From Actinomycetota bacterium (lineage in GTDB: Bacteria; Actinomycetota; Actinomycetes; Streptosporangiales; Streptosporangiaceae), in contig QGUZ01000029.1 of the NCBI GenBank assembly GCA_003242605.1, positions 1 through 29,438 on the forward strand: DNA of 29,438 nucleotides, given 5' to 3'. A model generated the notes under the pieces. That model searched no databases and was not told the DNA's origin. It worked only from the letters and a program-made list of their open reading frames with translations. Below are positions 1 through 7,399 of this stretch, piece by piece. How positions within the stretch are numbered: position 1 is the stretch's first letter; each line of letters starts with the position of its first letter. The position numbers and the translations under genes were made by a program.

Positions 1-165
1 CGGCGCCCTGGCGGACTCCCCCGAACGACCTCCAAAGATCGGCGAAAAGCGGAGACCGCCCGCGAACCTCACGTGGAATGAGTGGAGTGGAACCGCCATG
101 CCCGGCGCAGTTCCCGCAGTGATCATGGAACCCGATCCGCCGCCTCGGCCGCAACGCGTTTTCCG
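1..165. repeat. Direct repeat, copy 1 (left copy, cut by window edge)
   Basis: A block of about 165 bases closely matches 350-516, at a spacing of 349 to 352 bases because of small indels. The best-kept core is at 61-127, around GTGGAATGAGTGGAGTGGAA and the following GATCATG. Similarity weakens after 165 but a trace continues to about 184, where GCACCGCCGCCAG resembles the last codons and stop of the gene ending at 521. This suggests that the unit is a duplicate of the 3' end plus downstream flank of that gene. The left border is outside the window. Confidence 0.85.
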
Positions 166-349
166 CCCCGGCGCACCGCCGCCAGGCCGCGCCGGGCGGC
201 CGCAGGCCGCGCTCCTCCCGCCCGCCACTGCGGGAACCCACAGGACGGGCGGGACCGCGACGTGCGAGAGCCGGGTGGCCCGGTGATCCCCGGGCCACGG
301 GTGCGGTTCCCGCCGCCCGAGCGGGCGGATCGGGTGCGGGACGGGCGGC

Positions 350-516
350 CGGCGCCCTGGCGGACTCCCCCGAACAGCCTCCAGAGTTTGACGAAAAAGC
401 GGGGAGACCGCCCGCGAACCTCACGTGGAATGAGTGGAGTGGAACCGCCATGCCCGGCGCAGTTCCCGCAGTGATCATGCAACCCGATCCGCTGCCCGGC
501 CGCAACCGGTTTTCTG
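350..516. repeat. Direct repeat, copy 2 (abuts the 3' end of the ARPP-1-like gene)
   Basis: Second copy of the left-edge repeat, ending right at the stop codon (521-523) of the minus-strand gene. It contains the same core at 413-479. Read in the minus direction it is the immediate 3' flank of the vWA/ARPP-1-like operon, so it may be transcribed with it. No good reading frame is shared by the two copies, so a protein role is unlikely. The 184 bases between the copies (166-349) are GC-rich and contain no gene I can support. Confidence 0.85.
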
Positions 517-520
517 CGGC

Positions 521-1486
521 TCACCGCTCCCAGCGGGTGGAGAACAGGGACGCGTAGACCGGCCGCCCGTCCCGGGTGACGACCTGCCCGGCGATCCCAT
601 CCCCGGTCACGGTGGACAGCCGCAGGTCGAGGTAGCGCTCCTCCTCGGCGACCGACCACTCGCCGCCGACCGCGGGCTCGGCGAGCCAGGATGCCACCCG
701 CTCCATGCGGGCCGCCCGGTCGCGCTCCAGCTCCGCGCGCAGCTCCGCCAGGTTCCCGGCGCGGTACGGCAGGGCCGGAGCCGGCTCGGGCTCGGCCTGC
801 CAGGCGGCCACGCCGTACGCGAAGCACACCAGCGGCATCCACAGGTCGGCGAAGTACCGCGAGCTCGGCGCGATCTCCATGCCGGCGAACGCCTCGCCGA
901 TGAAGAACAGCGCGCCGACCTGGCCCGGGAGCGGCTCCAGCCGGTTGCGGAACTGGTTCAGGATCGGCCGCTTGCGGGTGAGGATCTGCTCCAGGTGGCC
1001 GCGGCCCGGCAGGCCGTACGCCGCGTTCAGCCGGGCGATGGCGGACCACAGCTTCGCGAAGTCGCGGACGTCGCGCAGCTCCAGCGCCTCGCGCCGCAGC
1101 TCGAGCGGCAGCACGAAGAACCACTGGTCGCGGCCCTGCAGCAGGCCGCCCTGCGTCTGCTGCACGCAGCAGGCGGTCTCGAATTGGCGGGTCTGCCCGG
1201 CCGCGATCAGCGCGGCCGAGCAGAGCGCGTGGTTCTGCGCGGCGTGCTGGATGTAGCCGATGTGCAGCGGCACGATCACCACACCCTCCGCCGCGCCGTT
1301 CTGCAGCTCGACGGTGCCGTAGCTGACGACCCGGTTGAGCTTGAGCCCGGTGCGCGGCGACACGAAGCCCTCGTGCTCGGGCCCGTACACCGGCACCATG
1401 GTGAGCGCGCCGGCCTGCTGCGGCGGGCCGAGCCGGTAGCCCGCCAGGTCGACCGGCGCGGGCATCAGGGTCGCGAGCTCGGTCAT
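521..1486 (-). CDS. ARPP-1-like domain protein
   Basis: A 321-residue protein with no signal peptide or membrane segment. The fold signature resembles the ARPP-1 family: a beta-rich start (residues about 40-60, VELQNG then VIVPL), a conserved AQNHAL stretch where that family has a KQNR motif, then a CCVQQ segment where it has a conserved Cys/Glu segment. Near residue 205-240 a GALFFIGEAFAG run and an LWMPL segment match the family's C-terminal signature. The match is divergent and from memory. The start ATG (1484-1486) overlaps the stop of the upstream vWA gene (ATGA), so the two are translationally coupled and probably act together. ARPP-1 proteins have no established biochemical activity that I know of, so no function is claimed. 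Confidence 0.7.
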   Translation of the reverse strand: MTELATLMPAPVDLAGYRLGPPQQAGALTMVPVYGPEHEGFVSPRTGLKLNRVVSYGTVELQNGAAEGVVIVPLHIGYIQHAAQNHALCSAALIAAGQTRQFETACCVQQTQGGLLQGRDQWFFVLPLELRREALELRDVRDFAKLWSAIARLNAAYGLPGRGHLEQILTRKRPILNQFRNRLEPLPGQVGALFFIGEAFAGMEIAPSSRYFADLWMPLVCFAYGVAAWQAEPEPAPALPYRAGNLAELRAELERDRAARMERVASWLAEPAVGGEWSVAEEERYLDLRLSTVTGDGIAGQVVTRDGRPVYASLFSTRWER

Positions 1487-2796
1487 GCACGTCCTCCTTC
1501 CAGGGCCGTGACGCGGCCGGACAGCCGGTCGAGCACCGTCCGCCGGATCCAGTCCCGGCCGGCCGCGCAGTGGCCGAACAGCCACGGCAGCAGCTCGGCG
1601 AAGTCGTCCTGGTGCCAGAACGAGGCGCGCGGCAGGTTCCGCGCGGGGGTACGGAACGTCAGGTCGTCGCTGCGCGCGAAGGCGGCCTGGCACAGCACCA
1701 CCGGCGTGGTGACGCCCGCGCCCGGCAGGCTCGCCACCACCCGGGCGAGGTCGCCCGGGAGCGTGTTCTCGTACCCGTCGGTGACGATCGCCACCAGGTC
1801 CGGCCCGGCGGCGAGCGCGTCGAGCAGCCCGGTGGCGAGGTCGGTGGCGCCCGCCGGGGCGGCCGCCGGGCCACCGGTCTCGATCACGGTGAGCCGCTCG
1901 CACACCTCCGCCAGCACCAGGCGCAGCGCCTCGGCCTGCGAGATCAGCGCCCACTCCCGCTCGCCGTACCCGCGCATCGACGCCGAGGTGTCGAGCACGA
2001 GCGCGACGTGCGCGGCCAGCCGCGGCAGGCCGCGCGTCGCCTCGGCGACGTAGCGGGCGAGCGCCGGCCGCAGCTCGGACTCCGAGCCGCCCCGGTAGAG
2101 GTGGACCAGCGTCGCCGCGATGTCGCCCCGGTTGGTCACCGTCACGACCTGCGGGTTCTCGCGGGGCGGGTCGAGCGCGACCGGCGGCTCCTGCGGCGCC
2201 GGCGCGCCATGCACGCCCGGGCCGTACAGGGCGCGGACGCGGCGCATCGCCGTCTCCGGGTCCCGGGTGAACCGCAGCAGCCTGCTCCGCAGGTACGGCG
2301 AGCCGGTGTCGCCCTCGGCGATCAGCCGGGCGCAGGCGCGGGCCGTCGCCTTGCCGAGCGCGTGCTCGAGGCAGTCGACGAGCGCGGGCCGGCGCGCCGC
2401 GACGAGGGCGTCGCCGTCCGGGTGCTCCAGCGCGAACGCGACCATCGCCCGCGTGGTGTGCTTGTGGTTCGCCCGCAGGCGGCGGACCGCGAGCAGGGCC
2501 GTGATCGCCGTGCTCGGGGCGAGGCCGAACAGCAGCGCCCGGGTCGCCGTGGCGAGCACGGCGCGGGCGGGCTCGGCGAGGTGCGCCTGGGACGAGGCGA
2601 GCACGCGCAGCAGCACCCGGGCGCGCTGCCACTCCCGCACGCCGGGGACGAGCGCGAGCAGAGCGTACCCCTCCGGGTCGGCCTCCCAGGCCTCCCGGTG
2701 CAGGTCCGCGTCGTCCCAGGTCAGTTCGCCACGGCGCGAAAGCGTCAACGGCGTGCCGTGCGTGCGGAAATGCGTGAGCAGCTCCGACGTGTTCAT
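1483..2796 (-). CDS. Helical-repeat and vWA domain protein
   Basis: A 437-residue soluble protein. Residues about 1-200 are all-helical with Leu/Ala-rich repeats; residues about 262-437 form a von Willebrand A domain with an intact MIDAS metal site: DTSAS (Asp269, Ser271, Ser273), a candidate Thr318 with Asp319, and the TDG of strand 4 (Asp340). The order helical repeats then vWA recalls Ro60/TROVE proteins and MoxR-partner vWA proteins, but I see no diagnostic RNA-binding motif, so this is only an architectural analogy. I chose the ATG at 2796 because the upstream extension runs through AT-rich, promoter-like DNA. No clear Shine-Dalgarno precedes it. It is first in a two-gene operon with the ARPP-1-like gene (4-base overlap). 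Confidence 0.85.
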   Translation of the reverse strand: MNTSELLTHFRTHGTPLTLSRRGELTWDDADLHREAWEADPEGYALLALVPGVREWQRARVLLRVLASSQAHLAEPARAVLATATRALLFGLAPSTAITALLAVRRLRANHKHTTRAMVAFALEHPDGDALVAARRPALVDCLEHALGKATARACARLIAEGDTGSPYLRSRLLRFTRDPETAMRRVRALYGPGVHGAPAPQEPPVALDPPRENPQVVTVTNRGDIAATLVHLYRGGSESELRPALARYVAEATRGLPRLAAHVALVLDTSASMRGYGEREWALISQAEALRLVLAEVCERLTVIETGGPAAAPAGATDLATGLLDALAAGPDLVAIVTDGYENTLPGDLARVVASLPGAGVTTPVVLCQAAFARSDDLTFRTPARNLPRASFWHQDDFAELLPWLFGHCAAGRDWIRRTVLDRLSGRVTALEGGRA

Positions 2797-3441
2797 ATTC
2801 GATATATATGGGAAATCTCTCTCAACGGTGAAACGATTTTTGCAGGCCCCCAAATATTCGAGTTGCCGTTCCGCGTTTCCTGTGATAAATTGCGCCGGCG
2901 GCCGCCGCATTCACGCCGCCAACCCGGTCAGGCCTCGGCGCGCCCGTTCCGTGGGGGTACGCGGTGGCGCACATCGCGGGCACCATCGCCTTCGCGCGAC
3001 ATCGCAGCACGTCAAGCGGCTGATCTCGAGTACGGGACAGGTGCCGCGGCGGAATCACGGTCGACGGCGAGCCGTCCTCAACCGTCGTCCCGGCATCGGT
3101 TAATCACGGCGGCGAAAAAGTGGGCCACACCCGCGGATCCGCTCCCGTCGTCGCTTTGACCGGGGGTGACGCCGGTCTGACACGGCGTGACACGCCACGA
3201 TCCGCCATCCCTCCGAAATCGACCGCGAAGCGGCCGCGAGCACCGTCCGGCCGCCCGGTCGCGGGCACCGCCGCTCTCGTTCCCCGTGCGGCGGCCGGCA
3301 CGGGGCGGCCGCGCCGCCGCCCGCGACGCGCACGCGATCGGCCGCGCGGTGCCGGACGGCCGGCACCGCCCCGGGCCCTGCGCCGGGTCGAGGCGCTCGC
3401 CTGCGAGCCTCCGGCCGGGCCGGCGTGACCCCGCGCCGGGC
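2797..3441. other. Gene-free interval with an AT-rich upstream block
   Basis: About 645 bases lie between the start of the vWA gene and the end of the WYL regulator. The first 90 bases (2797-2890) are strikingly AT-rich for this genome, with ATATATAT and several A/T runs, and are the natural promoter region of the minus-strand vWA operon, although I cannot fix a -35/-10 pair. The rest (2900-3441) is GC-rich. Reading frames there are low-complexity Arg/Pro/Ala/Gly and match no family I know. Confidence 0.6.
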
Positions 3442-4458
3442 TCACCCGGCGGCGCCGGCCCGCGCCGCGGGCTCCGGGGCCCGTGCCGCCGCGGTGAGCA
3501 GCCGCCGGGCCAGCACCCCGCAGCGTTCGGCGAGCTCGGGCGGGTCGAGCACGGCGAAGTCGTGGCCGAGCAGGGCCATGTGCACGAGCAGGTAGTCGAG
3601 GTCGGCGGCCCCGGCCTCCACCTCGCACCGGCCGGGACCGCTCGGCCGTACCACGGCGGCCGACGGCGGGATCTGCGCGCGCACCGCCTCGGCCGGGGCG
3701 TGCACGAGGAACCGCGCCTGGTGCGGGTAGACGCGGCTGGTCACGCTCTCCTGCACGTAGGCCGCGGCGTCCGGGGCCGGGCGCGGCCGGAACCGCCAGG
3801 TCCGCGCGGCGACGCCGGACATGCGATCGACCCGGAAGCTGCGCCAGTCGTCGCGGTCGAGGTCGTAGGCGAACAGGTACCAGCGCCGGTCGGAGGTGAC
3901 CAGCCGGTACGGCTCGACCCGCCGCCGGCGCACCTCGCCCCTCGACGGGTAGTCGAACTCGACCTCGACCTCGTCCCGGCACGCCCGGGCCAGGGTCATG
4001 AGCGTCTCGGCGTCCACCGGGACACGGCCTCCGCCGCCGAACGATTCGACCGACGCGGCGAGCGCGCGCACCTCGTGCCGCAGCCGGGTGGGCAGCACCC
4101 GGTCGAGCTTGGTCAGCGCGCGCAGCGCGGCCTCCCCGGCGCCGGCGACCGTGCCGCCCGCGCCCGCGAGCAGCGCCACCGCGGTCGCGATCGCCTCCTC
4201 GTCGTCGAGCAGCAGCGGCGGCAGGTCCTGGCCGCGGCCGAGCCGGTAGCCGCCGCCGACGCCGCGCTCGGCGTGCACCGGGTAGCCGAGCGCGCGCAGC
4301 CGTTCCACGTCCCGCCGTACCGTGCGCGGGGTGACCCCGAGCCGTTCGGCGAGCTCCGGGCCGGTCCACACCTGACGCTGCTGGAGCAGGCCGAGCAGGG
4401 TGAGCACCCGCTCGGTGGTGCCGCGCTCGTCGCCCGCCGTCGCCGCCGTGCCGTTCAT
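3442..4458 (-). CDS. YafY-type HTH/WYL transcriptional regulator
   Basis: 338 residues. An N-terminal winged helix-turn-helix of the HTH_11 type spans about residues 14-70 (LAERLGVTPRTVRRDVERL is the recognition region). The WYL ligand-binding domain follows at about 145-215 with the hallmark WYL at 193-195 and an FRVDRM strand, and a WCX-like C-terminal part ends the protein. WYL regulators usually sense nucleic acid or nucleotide ligands and control neighbouring genes. This one is divergent from a DinB-like/VOC pair, a common actinomycete arrangement, and a perfect dyad sits 11 bases upstream of its start, so control of the pair and of itself is likely (inference). Confidence 0.92.
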   Translation of the reverse strand: MNGTAATAGDERGTTERVLTLLGLLQQRQVWTGPELAERLGVTPRTVRRDVERLRALGYPVHAERGVGGGYRLGRGQDLPPLLLDDEEAIATAVALLAGAGGTVAGAGEAALRALTKLDRVLPTRLRHEVRALAASVESFGGGGRVPVDAETLMTLARACRDEVEVEFDYPSRGEVRRRRVEPYRLVTSDRRWYLFAYDLDRDDWRSFRVDRMSGVAARTWRFRPRPAPDAAAYVQESVTSRVYPHQARFLVHAPAEAVRAQIPPSAAVVRPSGPGRCEVEAGAADLDYLLVHMALLGHDFAVLDPPELAERCGVLARRLLTAAARAPEPAARAGAAG

Positions 4459-4468
4459 ACGCCGACCA

Positions 4469-4491
4469 TAGCGGACCGGTCCTGTCCGCTA
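4469..4491. promoter_or_regulatory. Candidate WYL operator (dyad)
   Basis: TAGCGGAC and GTCCGCTA form a perfect 8-base inverted repeat around the spacer CGGTCCT, in the 52-base gap between the divergent starts at 4458 (minus) and 4511 (plus). Position and symmetry fit a shared operator for the WYL regulator. Confidence 0.6.
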
Positions 4492-4510
4492 CACCGGGAA
4501 GGGTGGCCGC

Positions 4511-5095
4511 ATGGACACGAACGCACCCGCCTGGAACCGCGTCCTGCGCGACCAGTGGGAATGGCATTGGACGCATCAGGTCCGGGACCGGCTCGCGGGC
4601 CTCACCGACGACGAGTACTTCTGGTCCCCGGTGCCGGACGCGTGGAGCGTACGGCCGCGCGGCACCTCGACCGCCCCCGTGCAGGCGGGCGCCGGGGACT
4701 ACACCATCGACTACGCCTTCCCGCAGCCGGACCCGCCGCCGTTCACCACGATCGCGTGGCGGCTCGGCCACGTCATCGTCGGCGTGCTCGCCGTGCGCAA
4801 CGCCGCCCACTTCGGCGCGCCGCCCGCGTCGTACGAGACCTGGGAGTACGCGGGCACGGCCGCGGCCGCGCTCGAGCAGCTCGACGCCCAGATCGACACG
4901 TGGCTGGCCGGGGTGCGCGGGCTCAGCGAGGAGGAGCTGCTGACCCCGGTCGGCGAGAAGGAGTTCCTCCCCGAGCTCACCATGGCCGACCTGGTGCTGC
5001 ACATCCACCGCGAGCTGATCCACCACCTCGCCGAGGTGTGCCTGCTGCGCGACCTCTACCTGCACTCGACCGCCACCACGGGGGTGACGCGATGA
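4511..5095 (+). CDS. DinB-like (mycothiol-transferase fold) protein
   Basis: 194 residues, alpha-helical. Family signs are an N-terminal helix with Trp residues, PVPDAWSVRP in the first third, RLGHVIVG in the middle (His of the metal site) and a C-terminal HIHRELIHH cluster supplying further His ligands. The DinB/YfiT superfamily forms four-helix bundles binding a divalent metal with three His; several actinobacterial members are thiol (mycothiol) S-transferases, but the substrate here is unknown. The start at 4511 has a GGGAAGGG ribosome site 7 bases upstream. Its stop overlaps the ATG of the VOC gene (ATGA), giving a coupled two-gene operon divergent from the WYL regulator. Confidence 0.85.
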   Translation: MDTNAPAWNRVLRDQWEWHWTHQVRDRLAGLTDDEYFWSPVPDAWSVRPRGTSTAPVQAGAGDYTIDYAFPQPDPPPFTTIAWRLGHVIVGVLAVRNAAHFGAPPASYETWEYAGTAAAALEQLDAQIDTWLAGVRGLSEEELLTPVGEKEFLPELTMADLVLHIHRELIHHLAEVCLLRDLYLHSTATTGVTR

Positions 5096-5553
5096 GCCGC
5101 CAGATGCAGATCACGTTCGACTGTCACGACCCGCGTGCCCTGTCGATCTTCTGGCGGGAGGTGCTCGGCTACGTGCACCCGGCCCCGCCCGGGGTCGAGC
5201 TGCCCGAGGGGGCCGACCCGCTCGCCGCCTGGGACGAGTTTCTCGCCCGCATCGGCGTGCCGGAGGAGGAACGCAACGCGCGGTCGGCGATCGAGGACCC
5301 GGAGGAGCGCGGGCCGCGGATCTTCTTCCAGCGGGTGCCCGAGGGCAAGGAGGTGAAGAACCGCGTGCACCTCGACGTCCGGGTCGCCCCCGGGCTGCAG
5401 GGTGAGGAGCGCATGGCGGCCCTGCAGGCCGAGTGCGACCGCCTCGTCGCGCTCGGCGCCAAGCGCATCCGCCGCCACGACCCCCGGCCCCCGCTCGACG
5501 CGGGCCACATCGTGATGGCCGACCCCGAGGGCAACGAGTTCTGCCTCGACTGA
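5092..5553 (+). CDS. VOC-family (glyoxalase-like) protein
   Basis: 153 residues. It opens with a strand carrying ITFDCHDP followed by a helix with FWREVLGY, the usual first beta-alpha unit of vicinal oxygen chelate domains, and closes with HIVMADPEGNEFCLD, the typical final strand with metal-ligand Glu. The middle has NRVHLDVRV. This pattern is that of the Glyoxalase_6 subfamily, whose members are mostly uncharacterised. ATGA overlap with the upstream DinB-like gene implies co-expression under the WYL regulator, pointing to a detoxification role (inference). Confidence 0.88.
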   Translation: MSRQMQITFDCHDPRALSIFWREVLGYVHPAPPGVELPEGADPLAAWDEFLARIGVPEEERNARSAIEDPEERGPRIFFQRVPEGKEVKNRVHLDVRVAPGLQGEERMAALQAECDRLVALGAKRIRRHDPRPPLDAGHIVMADPEGNEFCLD

Positions 5554-5737
5554 CCCGGCCCGGCCGTACGGCTCGCGGCCGCGCTCACCGGCCGGTCGCC
5601 CGCCCGGCCGCCCGTCACGGCGAGCGGCGGGTGACCGGCCGCCGGCTTCGAGTGCGCCGCCGGGCGGTGGGCCGGTGCCGGGGCCGCGTCGCGCGCATGC
5701 CCGGAACAGCCGGCGCGATCTCGCTGTTGCTCCGGAC

Positions 5738-6169
5738 ATGAGTGACGCGTCCACCGATCTCCGCGATCTGCTCGCGCAGGCCCGGCTCGGCGTGCTGGCG
5801 ACGATCAAGCGCGACGGCCGTCCGCAGCTCTCCCCCGTGACGCCGTACTACGACCGCGAGGCGAACGTTATCTACGTGTCGACCACCGCGGACCGGGTCA
5901 AGGCGAAGAACCTGCGCCGCGACCCGCGGGCGGCGCTCTCGGTCACCAGCCGGGACGGCTGGTCGTGGGCGACCGCCGAGGGCGTGGCGACGCTCATCGG
6001 CCCCGGCACCGACCCGTACGGGCCGGAGGTCGAGGCCCTGGTGGAGTACTACCGCAACGCCGCCGGGGAGCACCCGGACTGGGAGGAGTACCGCGCCGCC
6101 ATGGTCTCCGAGCGCCGGGTGCTCGTGAAGATCGCGGTCGAGCACGTGTACGGCGCGATCGTTCGCTGA
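5738..6169 (+). CDS. PPOX-class F420-dependent oxidoreductase-like protein
   Basis: 143 residues forming one split-barrel flavin/F420-binding domain. Typical marks are the opening LLAQARLGVLATIKRDGRPQ strand-turn, the SPVTPYYD strand, then VSTTADRVKAKNLRRDPRAAL, which in Rv1155-like proteins contacts the cofactor phosphate, and a closing KIAVEHVYG. Length and pattern match the Rv1155-type PPOX family that uses coenzyme F420 in actinomycetes. No Shine-Dalgarno is visible upstream of 5738, so a leaderless message is possible; an in-frame upstream ATG at 5675 gives an Arg-rich extension that looks non-coding. Confidence 0.88.
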   Translation: MSDASTDLRDLLAQARLGVLATIKRDGRPQLSPVTPYYDREANVIYVSTTADRVKAKNLRRDPRAALSVTSRDGWSWATAEGVATLIGPGTDPYGPEVEALVEYYRNAAGEHPDWEEYRAAMVSERRVLVKIAVEHVYGAIVR

Positions 6170-6360
6170 CGGCCGCCGGCCGTACGCGTCCATCGCCCAC
6201 GCCTGCCGCGCCGTACCGTCGCGGCTGCTTCGCCCGGCCGGACGCGGGCACGACCTGGGCCTACGGGCCGGCCGCAAGCTCGGCCGAATCGGGGCCGGCG
6301 GAGGAGCCGAGCGGTTACAGTGCTGTCGGCCGCGAGGACGGCGGCAGGTGAGGGAGAGTC

Positions 6361-6636
6361 GTGCCGGGAGGCGGTGTGGCTGAGGGGGTCGAGCCTCGGG
6401 AACCCGGCGAACCTGGCGACCGCGTCGATGACCGGCGGCCGTCCGGCCGGACGGGCGGGGGCGAGCGGTCCGTCCCCGCAGGTGACCCGGCCGACGGGCA
6501 GGCCGCCGAGGCCGCGGACGGCGTGTCCCCGCCGGCGCTGACGCGGGCCGCCCGGGTTCGCCGCCTGCTGGGGGCCGCGTTTTCCCTGCTCGTGGCCCTG
6601 GGGATGCTCGCGCTGTCCGTCAAGTTCCTCGAGTAG
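6361..6636 (+). CDS. Small single-pass membrane protein, full-length copy A of a triplicated junction
   Basis: 91 residues from a GTG with a GAGGGAG ribosome site just upstream. The first about 65 residues are hydrophilic, Gly/Pro/Asp/Glu-rich and probably disordered; a single hydrophobic helix (LLGAAFSLLVALGMLALSV) ends the protein, followed by KFLE. I do not recognise the family. The predicted topology is a C-terminal tail anchor or single transmembrane span. Its 3' half recurs twice downstream (about 6818 and 7138) as decayed copies, with protein-level similarity that supports this frame being coding. It is convergent with the RsbW-like ATPase, whose 3' end is duplicated along with it. Confidence 0.6.
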   Translation: MPGGGVAEGVEPREPGEPGDRVDDRRPSGRTGGGERSVPAGDPADGQAAEAADGVSPPALTRAARVRRLLGAAFSLLVALGMLALSVKFLE

Positions 6637-6734
6637 CGGGCGGTCCGGGCCCTCCGCCGGCGGGCGCGTTCGCTCGCCGGGGCGCGTCGTATCGAACGTC
6701 CTTGACGCGTCACACCGGCCTGCCTCGCCGCTGA

Positions 6735-6817
6735 GCCGCGCGCTCATGCCCGGGATCGGCAAGGCGTGATCGGTCCCGACGCTCCCGCGGCCGCACTCGT
6801 CCAGCTCGGCCCACACC
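6735..6817 (-). pseudogene. Remnant 3' end of the RsbW-like ATPase gene (tail copy 1)
   Basis: On the minus strand the bases just below 6817 read TVWAELDECGRG, matching TVVWAELDEYGGG at the end of the intact ATPase gene (7400-7816). No ATP-binding domain precedes it, so it is only a duplicated tail. Confidence 0.65.
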
Positions 6818-6985
6818 GTGGGTAATCGGGCCGGCAGGCAGGCGGCTGCCCATGCCCGGCGTGAGACCCCCCCCGTGCCGATGTGATCGCCCGGGTTCGC
6901 CGCTCACCGAGGGCCGCGTTCTTCCTGCTCGTGGCCCCGAGAATGCGCGCACCGGCCTTCGGTTCGTTCAGCAGTAGACGACCGG
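6818..6985 (+). pseudogene. Decayed 3' half of the small membrane protein gene (copy B)
   Basis: The stretch from about 6884 reads ARVRRSPRAAFFLLVAPRM in one frame, a degraded match to the ARVRRLLGAAFSLLVALGM of the intact copy. The hydrophobic helix is broken by Pro and Arg and there is no start codon with a ribosome site. DNA similarity to copy A begins at about 6818. Confidence 0.6.
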
Positions 6986-7074
6986 GCCGGCACCTTGCCG
7001 GCGCGTTCGAGCCTCGGGCGGCCGCCGTATCGTCGCTGCAGGCGTGTCACGCCTGCTCGCCCACGCCGCGTATG

Positions 7075-7137
7075 CCCGGCATCACACAAGGATGGGTTGC
7101 GAGCCCCTCGCCGCACTCATCGCGCTCGGCCCACAGC
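7075..7137 (-). pseudogene. Remnant 3' end of the RsbW-like ATPase gene (tail copy 2)
   Basis: The minus strand reads TLWAERDECGEG here, a second decayed version of the WAELDEYGGG tail of the intact ATPase gene. The flanking plus-strand bases (about 7018-7075) also resemble 7328-7380, upstream of the real tail. Confidence 0.6.
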
Positions 7138-7290
7138 GTGTGACCCGGCCGACGGGCAGGCCGCCGAGCCCGGAGTCGGCGCGGCCCCGCCGACGTGGGC
7201 CACCCGGGTTCGCCGCATTCTCCGGTTCGCGTTCTCCCTGCTCATTTCCCTAGGGGCGCGCGTCGGCCTTCGGTTCCTCGAGTGGCGAGA
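7138..7290 (+). pseudogene. Decayed 3' half of the small membrane protein gene (copy C)
   Basis: In the same frame as copy A this reads DPADGQAAEPG, then ATRVRRILRFAFSLLISLGAR and FLEW, clearly homologous to DPADGQAAEAA, AARVRRLLGAAFSLLVALG and FLE of the intact gene. The 5' half, ribosome site and stop codon are missing: the frame runs on past FLEW. It lies directly beside the intact ATPase gene. Confidence 0.7.
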
Positions 7291-7399
7291 AGCCCGATCG
7301 ACGCCGTGCCTGCACTTCGGTCACCGGGCGGTCGCCGTACCGATGTCCCCGCTGCGTCACGCCGGCCCGCCCGGCGGCGCCGCGCGCCCACGTGCGAGA

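Noticed and set aside
1..520. Tandem riboswitch (for example glycine type) at the left edge
   Set aside because: The 350-base spacing and lack of the aptamer core motifs do not fit; the block also lies 3' of the nearest gene.
123..1490. Long minus-strand open frame of 455 codons
   Set aside because: Arg/Ala/Gly-rich shadow of the ARPP-1-like gene in another frame; runs through both repeat copies.
3104..5065. 653-codon minus-strand open frame
   Set aside because: Crosses the WYL gene and the opposite-strand DinB-like gene; low-complexity composition with no domain, typical of high-GC shadow frames.
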